In this document: in pieces, positions 42,773-48,765 of the stretch | Position numbering within the stretch: the stretch's first letter is position 1 | Layout: every line of letters starts with the position of its first letter | Assembly (NCBI GenBank): GCA_965371355.1 | Contig: CBDUYD010000004.1 | Location: 1 to 48,765 of the forward strand | Length of the DNA stretch: 48,765 nt | Source: JASJHI01 sp965371355 | Lineage (GTDB): Bacteria; Actinomycetota; Acidimicrobiia; Acidimicrobiales; Ilumatobacteraceae | Reading direction: 5' to 3' | Translations under genes and position numbers: made by a program | Notes under the pieces: model-generated | Seen by the model: only the letters and a program-made list of their open reading frames with translations | What the model was told of the DNA's origin: nothing | Databases searched by the model: none

Positions 42773-43579
42773 TCAGGAACCGGGTGGTTCCCAACGCTCG
42801 GTGCGGTCGAGTTCGGGTCCGAGCAGGCGGCGTCCGAGCGCACGGAAGGCGTCGATGTCGCCGCTCGAGGCGAAACGATGCTCGCCGATCGAGGTCGAGC
42901 GACGCAAGAGCCCGTCGTGGGCGAGGCGGTCGCGGACGGCGAATGCGGTCTCGTCGGCGGAGCTGACGAGCGTCACGTCGGGCCCCATCACGTCACCGAT
43001 CGTCCTCGCGAGGAACGGGTAGTGCGTGCATCCGAGCAGGAGGGTGTCGACGTCTGCCAGGCGCAACGGCGCCAGGAGGCGCTCGGCGAGCACCGTCACC
43101 TCGTCGCCCGTCGTCTGGCCGCGTTCGACGAACTCGACGAAGCCGGGGCAGGCCGCGCTGGCCAGCTTCACCGGCGCTCCGGTCTCGGCGATGGCATGGA
43201 GGTAAGCACCAGAAGAGATCGTGCCGACCGTGCCGATCACCGCGACACGACCGGTGATCGTCGCGTGGACGAGCGCCGCTGCGCCCGGCGCCACGACGTC
43301 GATCATGGGGACGGGGATCTCGGCGCGCAGGTCGTCGAGGCCGGCGGCGGTCGCCGTGTTGCAGGCGACGACGATCGCCTTCGCGTCGTAGTCCTTCACG
43401 AGGCTCCACGCCAGCTCACGGGCATAGGAGCGCACGTCGTCGAGCGGCTTGGACCCGTACGGGTAGCGGCCGGTGTCGCCGATGTAGACGAGATGCTCGG
43501 CCGGCAGGAGGTCGATCGTGGCCCTGGCGACCGTCAGGCCACCGAAGCCCGAGTCGAACATCCCGATGGGCCGATCCAC
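42773..43579 (-). CDS. murI: Glutamate racemase
   Basis: A 268-residue cofactor-independent racemase that makes D-glutamate for peptidoglycan. The N-terminal IGMFDSGFGGLTVAR has the catalytic-site Asp/Ser; the two catalytic Cys residues are in VVACNTATAAG and LLGCTHYPFL; YIGDTGRYPYG is also conserved. The length is standard. The start is a GTG at 43579, 7 nt after the minus-strand hexamer TAGCCT, so the message is probably leaderless. It is the first gene of the murI-rph-rdgB group. Confidence 0.96.
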   Translation of the reverse strand: MDRPIGMFDSGFGGLTVARATIDLLPAEHLVYIGDTGRYPYGSKPLDDVRSYARELAWSLVKDYDAKAIVVACNTATAAGLDDLRAEIPVPMIDVVAPGAAALVHATITGRVAVIGTVGTISSGAYLHAIAETGAPVKLASAACPGFVEFVERGQTTGDEVTVLAERLLAPLRLADVDTLLLGCTHYPFLARTIGDVMGPDVTLVSSADETAFAVRDRLAHDGLLRRSTSIGEHRFASSGDIDAFRALGRRLLGPELDRTERWEPPGS

Positions 43580-43586
43580 CGGCCCG

Positions 43587-43592
43587 AGGCTA
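43587..43592 (-). promoter_or_regulatory. -10 element TAGCCT (minus), leaderless murI
   Basis: TAGCCT on the minus strand ends 7 nt before the GTG start of murI at 43579. Confidence 0.5.
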
Positions 43593-43639
43593 CCGAATCC
43601 GTCGTCCGGGCCGATCGGAGGCCGCTGTCCGATCGTGCC

Positions 43640-44662
43640 TCAGAAGTAGATCGTGCCGTCGGCGTTGGACGCGGCGACGTCGATGTCGTCGGTGTACGCC
43701 CCCGTCGAGAGGTACTTCCAGCCGCCGTCGCTCACGACGAACACGATCACACCCTCGGCGATCTCGGAGGCGACCTTCGCCGCTCCCGCCATCGCCGCTC
43801 CGGCCGAGATCCCAGCGAAGATCGCGCACTCGCGGACGAGGCGCCGGGTCCAGACGATCGATTCGAGTGGGCGGACGACGCGCTTGCGGTCGAGGAGTTC
43901 GAATCCGTTCCAGCGCTCGAACACCGGCGGGATGTAGCCCTCGTCGACGTTGCGGAGGCCCTCGACCCGCTCGCCGAGCGGAGGTTCGATGGCGATGATC
44001 TGGATGTTCCGGTCGTACTCTTTGAGGAAGGTTCCCACACCCATCAGCGTGCCGCTCGTGCCGAGACCGGCGACGAAGTGCGTGATATCGGGGACGTCGC
44101 GGACGATCTCGGGTCCCGTACCCTCGTAGTGGGCGCGGGGGTTGGCGTCGTTGGCGTATTGGTAGGGGAAGAACCACTCGGGATGCTCCGCAGCGAGCAC
44201 CCGGGCCCTGGCGACCGCGCCGTTGGAACCCTCCTCACCCGGCGTGAGGATGACCTCGGCGCCGAAGACCTCGAGCATCTGACGGCGTTCGATCGAGACG
44301 CTCGTCGGCATCATGATCTTGATCGGGTAACCCTTGAGCTGCGCGATCGCGGCGAGGGCGATGCCGGTGTTGCCCGAGGAGGGTTCGAGGATCGTCTGCC
44401 CCGGCCGGAGCAGCCCGTCCCGCTCGGCCGACTCGATCATCGCCTTCGCGACACGGTCCTTCACCGACCCGAAGGGGTTCTGCATCTCCATCTTGGCGTA
44501 GATCCGCACCGCTGGGTTCGGCGAGAGGACCGACACGTCGACCACCGGGGTGTTGCCGATCATGTCGAGCACGCTCGAGTGACGTGACGGCGCGACCGAT
44601 TCGGGGCTCCCGGCCATCGGCGGTGAGATCGTGGTCAAGGTCGTCATGTTCCCGGTCAACAT
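43640..44662 (-). CDS. cysM: Cysteine synthase/cystathionine beta-synthase family protein (CysM-like)
   Basis: A 340-residue PLP enzyme of fold type II. It has MIGNTPVVD, the PLP Lys in MQNPFGSVKDRVA, LEPSSGNTGIALAAIA (substrate loop) and FVAGLGTSGTLMGVG (phosphate-binding Gly loop). It makes cysteine from an activated serine and sulfide, or from a sulfur-carrier thiocarboxylate as with mycobacterial CysM/CysO. A mec-type gene lies 93 nt upstream on the same strand, as in the mec-cysO-cysM group, but no cysO is found between them. Several ATGs are possible (44662, 44647); a ribosome site is not decisive. Confidence 0.88.
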   Translation of the reverse strand: MLTGNMTTLTTISPPMAGSPESVAPSRHSSVLDMIGNTPVVDVSVLSPNPAVRIYAKMEMQNPFGSVKDRVAKAMIESAERDGLLRPGQTILEPSSGNTGIALAAIAQLKGYPIKIMMPTSVSIERRQMLEVFGAEVILTPGEEGSNGAVARARVLAAEHPEWFFPYQYANDANPRAHYEGTGPEIVRDVPDITHFVAGLGTSGTLMGVGTFLKEYDRNIQIIAIEPPLGERVEGLRNVDEGYIPPVFERWNGFELLDRKRVVRPLESIVWTRRLVRECAIFAGISAGAAMAGAAKVASEIAEGVIVFVVSDGGWKYLSTGAYTDDIDVAASNADGTIYF

Positions 44663-44687
44663 CCGCTCGGATCGCCATATTCCGACA

Positions 44688-44715
44688 AATCCGATTGGTC
44701 TACTCAGGTATCGTA
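44688..44715 (-). promoter_or_regulatory. Candidate cysM promoter and operator
   Basis: A minus-strand TACGAT at 44715-44710 would start transcription near 44703. An imperfect inverted repeat overlaps it (plus strand: AATCCGATT, spacer, ACTCAGGTAT at 44688-44711). The right half resembles half-sites of Rrf2-type regulators such as IscR/CymR, which control sulfur and Fe-S genes. This is suggestive only. Confidence 0.3.
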
Positions 44716-44755
44716 GCGGACGTCACCAGGATCTCAACCCAGGACTCTTCGGTCG

Positions 44756-45172
44756 TCAGACGACGACGACCGGTTCGCTCGTGATCCGGCCCTCGACGAT
44801 CCGGTAGCTGCGCAGCTCAGGGGCCTCCCGCTTGAGGCTGACGATCACGTAGTGCCAGCTGGGATCGGGTGCCGATGCGACATCGGTCGGACTCGGGTAG
44901 GGCTCGGAATGCGTGTGGCTGTGCACCACACCGTTGATCTCCCAACCCCGATCCTCCGCATCGTTCTCGGCGCGCAGGTGGTCGTGCGGATCGATCGTGT
45001 AGACCCGCGCCGATTCCGCGACGTTGCCGCACGGGTAGAAGCGGCGGCCCCGATCGCCCGCTCCCCCATCGGACGCCGCCGGTCCAGCGATCAGACCGCA
45101 GGCCTCGAGCGGGTACTCGTCGAGCGCCAGCCCGACGATCTCGGCGAACGCCTGCCGCGACAGCTCGAGCAC
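44756..45172 (-). CDS. mec: Mec-type JAMM metallopeptidase (M67 family)
   Basis: A 138-residue zinc isopeptidase-like protein. The JAMM residues are present: Glu in PLEACGLIAG, HSHTHSEPYPSPTDVA (HxH-x7-S-x2-D). In mycobacteria Mec releases cysteine from the sulfur carrier CysO after CysM has attached it. Here mec lies just upstream of cysM on the same strand, in line with that pathway, but cysO is not adjacent. The GTG at 45172 follows a minus-strand TAGCGT by 7 nt (leaderless). Confidence 0.88.
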   Translation of the reverse strand: MLELSRQAFAEIVGLALDEYPLEACGLIAGPAASDGGAGDRGRRFYPCGNVAESARVYTIDPHDHLRAENDAEDRGWEINGVVHSHTHSEPYPSPTDVASAPDPSWHYVIVSLKREAPELRSYRIVEGRITSEPVVVV

Positions 45173-45179
45173 TCACCCG

Positions 45180-45185
45180 ACGCTA
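45180..45185 (-). promoter_or_regulatory. -10 element TAGCGT (minus), leaderless mec
   Basis: TAGCGT on the minus strand ends 7 nt before the GTG start of mec at 45172. Confidence 0.5.
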
Positions 45186-45204
45186 GCCGAGCGCGGCATG
45201 GCAT

Positions 45205-45572
45205 CGTGACGGCCTGACATAGTGCGTGACGGCCTGCCATAGTGATGGTGGGCCTGATGTGGGATGCCGACCGACGTCCGGGCAGGGAGCAGTCTCCCGA
45301 CGGGGCGGCACCCACGTCGAGATGCATTGAACGTCGAGACGCACCACACGTCGGCACACCGAACGCCGGCACACACCGCGCGCCGGGACGCACCGCGCGC
45401 CGGGACGCACTGCAGACATCCTCAACCGGGCGCACCCGTTCAGATCGTGCGCGTGCGGCTAGCTGCCCTCGGGCACTCGCCTCCGGTCGCGCTATCTCCG
45501 TTCTCCGTTCTCCGTTCTCGGTGGTCCGTGGTCCGTTCTCCGTGGTCCGTTCTCCGTGGTCCGTTCTCCGTC
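45205..45572. repeat. Gene-free stretch filled with short repeats
   Basis: About 400 bp between mec and the HNH gene hold no convincing gene. They contain a 20-bp tandem duplication (cgtgacggcctgacatagtg at 45205 and 45225, one mismatch), a 17-bp tandem duplication (ccgcgcgccgggacgca at 45376 and 45393), other cgtcgagacgcac-like units around 45330-45370, and an array of heptamers of TTCTCCG and TGGTCCG type from about 45495 to 45572. The latter reaches the stop codon of the HNH gene. Confidence 0.85.
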
Positions 45573-45573
45573 G

Positions 45574-46821
45574 TCAGGCGGCCTGCTCGCTGTTGTCGCG
45601 GCGGTCGATCGTGGAGCCGTGCCAGAAGATGGTGCCGTCAGGCATCCGCCATGTCGCCACCCGATCCGGTGTGAACTCCAATGTCCAGCCCCCCTCGTGC
45701 AACAGATGATGATGCTTGTCACAGGCGGGGATCAGGTTCTCCTCATCGGTGGGGCCGTCGTCTCTGCCCCAGAAGACGACGTGATGGATCCGACACCTCG
45801 AGAACGGCACCAGACACGGCCCCAGTCCGCACGTGGCGTGCATCGCCCCCAACCTCGCCCGCTGCTCGGGCGTCGCCGTGCGGACGCTGCGACCCATGTC
45901 CTTCAACAGGCCATCACCTCCCATCACCGCAGGAAGAATCCCGGCGTCACAGGCCATCCGACGAACCGTCTCGACCGGTATCTCTACCCCGTCGACCGTC
46001 TCGCACAGTCCGGCTTCGGCAGCCTCGTCACGGAGAAGGTCCCAGTCGATGTGCACGACCAGTTCGGGTCGCGACGGCGCTCCGTCGCCAGACGTGCTGA
46101 TGGCGCCGACCAGGGCGTCGACCTTCAACCACATGAACTCGGTGGGCCGATCACCGGTCTGCTGATCCTGCGCCCGGAGGCGAGCCAACTCGGCCTGCAG
46201 ATGCCGGTCGATGATCGCACCGCGCAGCGGGTCGAGCTCGGCATGCAGATGCCACATACCGGTCTTGGAATCGCTCCAGGTCTTCACCGTCGAACGGGCC
46301 CGCTGCCGTTCCAGCTCATCATCGGCACCAGCGTCAGACGCCGCGATCAACGACTTCGCCAGCCGGCGGCAGCGCTTGCGGAACCGGTCGACGCCTTCGT
46401 CGGCGGCGTGGCCCAGCAGCTCGGACTCCCGCGCCCGGAACTCGTCCACCAACTCGGGATGTGCAGCCAACAGTCTCGCCGCAACGGCGAGGGCATCGAG
46501 ATGACCAGCGGTCACCTCACCACCGGCCAACGCATCCTCGAACGCCGGCAACGCATCGGCGATCGCCTCACGTTCACTCGTGTCGCGCGCCTCCGATGCC
46601 GAATGGCCGCCGTTGTTCGACAACGCCGCTTCGACCGGCTCGGCGCGTCCTTCGGCCGCGAGTGCCTTCAACTGGCGCGTCGTGCGCAACTCGTCGGCAC
46701 CCAGCCACGACCGCAGCCGTGAAATGTCACGTAGTCGGGCGTTGCACCCGTCGCGATCGAGTTCTTCGGGCACCGCAGCGGCCAATCTGGCCAGCAGTGC
46801 CTCCACCTCGGGTGGACTCAT
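45574..46821 (-). CDS. DUF222 and HNH endonuclease-domain protein (13E12 repeat family)
   Basis: A 415-residue protein with an N-terminal helical DUF222 region and a C-terminal HNH nuclease domain: CRIHHVVFWGRDDG, then EENLIPACDKHHHLLHEGGW. The family is the dispersed, multi-copy 13E12-type repeat of actinobacteria, which behaves like a selfish or mobile gene; its biological role is not settled. The ATG at 46821 is preceded by TTGGAGGTCCAACCG, a good ribosome site, and is preferred to the GTG at 46878. It is inserted between housekeeping genes and flanked on its 3' side by simple repeats. Other copies are expected elsewhere in the genome. Confidence 0.87.
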   Translation of the reverse strand: MSPPEVEALLARLAAAVPEELDRDGCNARLRDISRLRSWLGADELRTTRQLKALAAEGRAEPVEAALSNNGGHSASEARDTSEREAIADALPAFEDALAGGEVTAGHLDALAVAARLLAAHPELVDEFRARESELLGHAADEGVDRFRKRCRRLAKSLIAASDAGADDELERQRARSTVKTWSDSKTGMWHLHAELDPLRGAIIDRHLQAELARLRAQDQQTGDRPTEFMWLKVDALVGAISTSGDGAPSRPELVVHIDWDLLRDEAAEAGLCETVDGVEIPVETVRRMACDAGILPAVMGGDGLLKDMGRSVRTATPEQRARLGAMHATCGLGPCLVPFSRCRIHHVVFWGRDDGPTDEENLIPACDKHHHLLHEGGWTLEFTPDRVATWRMPDGTIFWHGSTIDRRDNSEQAA

Positions 46822-46938
46822 CGGTTGGACCTCCAAGATTCGATGATTCTGATCAAGGGAGGAGTCGGTACAAACCACAATAGAGAGGGGCTGTCACAGC
46901 GCCCGGGACAACCCTCGAATCGGGCGACCGACCTTCGG

Positions 46939-47862
46939 TCAGGGCTTCATCACGAGGCCGTCGCGTCCCCGCACGCCGTCGAAGACACCGCGCATGGCGG
47001 CGCCCGCGGACCCGACGTTGCGTTGCACGGCGATCGAGCGCGCCGCGGCCGCGGGCCCGCCGTGAGCGACTGCCCAGAAGGGTGCGGTGCGCGTGCCGTA
47101 GCGCCGGGCGAGGGCGACGATGTTGCGCGCGCTGTAATACCTACGCCACGGTGCGAGACCGGGTCCGGGGATGCGCGCACCCTTTCCGAGCCGGCCGGCC
47201 AACGCCCGCATGCTCGTCATCACGTCGCCGTCGACGACCACCCGGAACCCGGCGCTGCGCAGCCGCAGGCCGAACTCGAGGTCGTCGAAGCCGAAGAAGA
47301 GCTCGCGATCGAAGACTCCGACCTCGCGAATGCAGCGGACCCGGTAGGTGGGGAGCTGGTTGCCGGCGACATAGTCGACGTCGACCGTACCGACGAGCTC
47401 CTCGTCGGGGAGGCGCCTCGTGAGGCCGCGCGAGCGGTCGTACATCGCTCCGACCAGACCCGCTCCAGCGATCACACCCGAGGCCTCGCTGCGGTCGAAC
47501 AAGGACACGATGTCGGCGATCGTGTGATCGTTGGGCGGTGGGTCGTCGTCGTCGATCAGCACGACGAGGTCGTCGTCGTCGGCCACCTCGAGCACCAGAT
47601 CCATCCCCGCCGCGATCCCACCGGCAGGGCCGAGGTTCGAGGGCGATCGGTGGTACGTCGCGTTCGGGATGGTGGCGGCCCATTCGGCGAGCGCGTCGGA
47701 CGGGTCGTTGTCGACGATCCACCAGGTGTCGGGTGGTCGGGTCTGTGCCTGGACGGCGGCGATGGTCGACCTGACGTCGTCGTGGCGGCGGTAGGTGACC
47801 ACGATCGCGTGGATCTTCGGGGTCGCCCGCCGTTCGTCGTCGGTGGTCTCTGCCGTGCTCAC
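46939..47862 (-). CDS. GT2 glycosyltransferase (GlfT2/rhamnosyltransferase-like)
   Basis: A 307-residue GT-A enzyme: HAIVVTYRRHDDVRST at the N-terminus, WWIVDNDPSD, LGPAGGIAAGMD, the metal motif VVLIDDDDPP and FFGFDDLEFGLRLRSAGF. This set, with GPAGG and the GFDDLEF motif, is typical of galactofuranosyl- and rhamnosyltransferase-like GT2 proteins in actinobacteria. It would add a sugar to a cell-wall glycan or glycolipid. The GTG at 47862 lies 6 nt after a minus-strand TATGGT hexamer and is preferred to the TTG at 47883. It is separated from the main glycan locus by housekeeping genes. Confidence 0.86.
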   Translation of the reverse strand: MSTAETTDDERRATPKIHAIVVTYRRHDDVRSTIAAVQAQTRPPDTWWIVDNDPSDALAEWAATIPNATYHRSPSNLGPAGGIAAGMDLVLEVADDDDLVVLIDDDDPPPNDHTIADIVSLFDRSEASGVIAGAGLVGAMYDRSRGLTRRLPDEELVGTVDVDYVAGNQLPTYRVRCIREVGVFDRELFFGFDDLEFGLRLRSAGFRVVVDGDVMTSMRALAGRLGKGARIPGPGLAPWRRYYSARNIVALARRYGTRTAPFWAVAHGGPAAAARSIAVQRNVGSAGAAMRGVFDGVRGRDGLVMKP

Positions 47863-47868
47863 CGGCTC

Positions 47869-47874
47869 ACCATA
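47869..47874 (-). promoter_or_regulatory. -10 element TATGGT (minus), leaderless GT2
   Basis: TATGGT on the minus strand ends 6 nt before the GTG start at 47862. Confidence 0.5.
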
Positions 47875-47920
47875 GGCGCGCAAGGCCCTAACGCGCCCGG
47901 GGAGCCCGCCGACCCGTCGG

Positions 47921-47926
47921 TAGGGT
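47921..47926 (+). promoter_or_regulatory. -10 element TAGGGT, leaderless smpB
   Basis: TAGGGT ends 10 nt before the ATG of smpB at 47937. Confidence 0.45.
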
Positions 47927-47936
47927 TCGGCGGGTC

Positions 47937-48452
47937 ATGGCGAAGGGCAAGAAGACCAAGCGAGCCAAGGGCGGCGACGGCCAGACGCTGATCGCCAGCT
48001 ACAAGCGCGCCTACCGCGACTACGACATCTCCGACACCTACGAGGCGGGCATGGTGCTGACCGGCAGCGAGGTCAAGAGCCTGCGCGAGGGCGGCAACGC
48101 CCAGATCGCAGAGGGCTATGCCAGGGTGCAGAACGGCGAGATGTGGCTCGACGGGATCCACATCCCGCCGTACACGAATGCGATCGGCTTCGGAGCCCAC
48201 GAACCCGACCGCACGCGCAAGCTGCTGCTCAATCGGGCCGAGATCGACAAGCTCGACGCGCGGACCCGTCAGGGCGGCCTGACGCTCGTCCCGCTGCGGC
48301 TCTACTGGAAGGACGGCCGAGCGAAGATCGAACTCGGGCTGGCGAAGGGACGCACGAAGGGTGACAAGCGCCAGCACATGGCCGAACGCGACGCCGATCG
48401 CGAGATGCAGACCGCCATCAACCGGGCGAACAAGTACGGCGACGACAAGTAG
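47937..48452 (+). CDS. smpB: SsrA-binding protein SmpB
   Basis: A 171-residue tmRNA partner that carries tmRNA into stalled ribosomes. The conserved DISDTYEAGMVLTGSEVKSL, GGNAQIAEGYARV, HIPPYTNA, RTRKLLLNR and GLTLVPLRLYWKDGRAKIELGLA are all present. The C-terminal tail KGDKRQHMAERDADREMQ is the part that fills the mRNA channel. The lysine-rich N-terminal extension is usual for actinobacteria. The gene lies about 50 nt upstream of the tmRNA gene, a common arrangement. Confidence 0.97.
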   Translation: MAKGKKTKRAKGGDGQTLIASYKRAYRDYDISDTYEAGMVLTGSEVKSLREGGNAQIAEGYARVQNGEMWLDGIHIPPYTNAIGFGAHEPDRTRKLLLNRAEIDKLDARTRQGGLTLVPLRLYWKDGRAKIELGLAKGRTKGDKRQHMAERDADREMQTAINRANKYGDDK

Positions 48453-48491
48453 GGCGACCACCTGTGGGTCACCCCCGGTAGACTGGCGTCA

Positions 48492-48497
48492 CATATT
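48492..48497 (+). promoter_or_regulatory. Candidate -10 for ssrA
   Basis: CATATT ends 6 nt before the tmRNA 5' end at 48504. TAGACT at 48479-48484 is a second candidate further upstream. Confidence 0.35.
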
Positions 48498-48503
48498 GAA
48501 CAT

Positions 48504-48765
48504 GGGGCTGACTGGTTTCGACGTCAGTAACGCTGTTCGAGTTTGCGACCCGAGTTGCTCAGACTCGCTAAACGGGGCAACCAACAGAATTGCCGATGAG
48601 CAGTTCGCTCTCGCCGCCTGATTTTCAGGTGAGCGAAGAGTCATCGTGAGCAGAAATGTCGCACGGGGCCAATCCATCACAGCCCGGCAACAGAAGTGAG
48701 GGATGACAGCGGGAAAGACCGCTGGCAGTGGGAAAGACCGCTGACTTTCAGGAAAGACTGAGCGT
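48504..48765 (+). ncRNA. ssrA: tmRNA (ssrA), 3' end outside the window
   Basis: The 5' end GGGGCTGACTGGTTTCGAC is diagnostic of tmRNA. The tag reading frame resumes at or close to GCA 48577 and reads ATNRIADEQFALAA, ending in TGA at 48619-48621; the terminal ALAA is the usual degradation signal. After the tag come pseudoknot-like segments with a repeated GGGAAAGACCGCTG. The window ends after 262 nt, before the 3' tRNA-like half is complete. smpB lies directly upstream. Confidence 0.95.

Noticed and set aside
45183..45722. Several Arg/Thr-rich ORFs around the simple repeats
   Set aside because: Their composition follows the tandem repeats, frames overlap on both strands, and no family or ribosome site is visible.
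48361..48621. 86-codon ORF across the tmRNA 5' region
   Set aside because: Its end is simply the tmRNA tag frame; the rest is the shadow of smpB and non-coding RNA.

Overview
The window is high-GC DNA (many GTG and some TTG starts) that reads as an actinobacterial chromosome, most likely class Acidimicrobiia (Ilumatobacter-like). This placement is inferred from protein style, the DUF222-HNH gene, the mec/cysM pair, the murI-rph-rdgB order and frequent leaderless promoters; no rRNA is present to confirm it. About 40 kb is one large surface-glycan (exopolysaccharide/capsule) locus. About 8 kb at the right is housekeeping DNA ending inside the tmRNA gene.

Layout. 1-2.8 kb: a nucleotidyltransferase-fold protein (5' end outside the window), an HprK-like kinase and a Tat-exported Thr/Pro-rich protein. 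2.9-8.2 kb: a GT4 glycosyltransferase, two translationally coupled lipoproteins (a beta-propeller and an FG-GAP/UnbV protein) and an opposing polysaccharide deacetylase. 8.3-13.2 kb: a GT4 enzyme, two alpha/beta hydrolases with Arg and Cys in place of the nucleophile Ser, an adenylating ligase and an acyl carrier protein. This resembles the acyl-activation module of exosortase-A-type EPS loci, but no exosortase is seen. 13.3-20.6 kb: a nonulosonate (sialic-acid-like) module on the minus strand (NeuB-like synthase without its SAF domain, SDR, GT2, Gfo/Idh/MocA, CMP-sugar synthetase, KdsC-like phosphatase) with a surface-carbohydrate protein and a methyltransferase. 20.6-24.0 kb: two FemAB/BioF2-type acetyltransferases and a degenerate APH-fold kinase. 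24.2-29.5 kb: ABC exporter, Wzz/BY-kinase with an Asp-rich tail, and a Wzy-like membrane protein. 29.3-40.2 kb: a GT4-GNAT fusion, an epimerase, three 72-bp direct repeats, a DUF4012 protein, a DegT aminotransferase, an LMW tyrosine phosphatase, a deacetylase, a GT4 enzyme, and a PglC/PglD-like initiating sugar transferase with its acetyltransferase. 40.3 kb: a tRNA gene with anticodon UAG but a short variable loop. 40.4-48.8 kb: EEP hydrolase, rdgB, rph, murI, cysM, mec, a DUF222-HNH gene flanked by simple repeats, a GlfT2-like GT2, smpB and ssrA (truncated by the window end).

How the parts could work together (inference): the phosphoglycosyl transferase starts a lipid-linked glycan; the GT4/GT2 enzymes extend it; the NeuA/NeuB module supplies a CMP-nonulosonate; the GNATs, methyltransferase and ligase/ACP/hydrolases decorate it; the ABC, Wzz and Wzy proteins export and polymerise it; the BY-kinase and LMW phosphatase are a natural regulatory pair; the deacetylases and lipoproteins act outside the membrane.

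A recurring regulatory feature stands out. At least thirteen start codons lie 6-10 nt after a TANNNT -10 hexamer, so the transcripts should be leaderless. In two cases the leaderless start belongs to a tiny ORF whose stop overlaps the start of the real gene. Short tandem duplications (6-72 bp) are common in and between genes.
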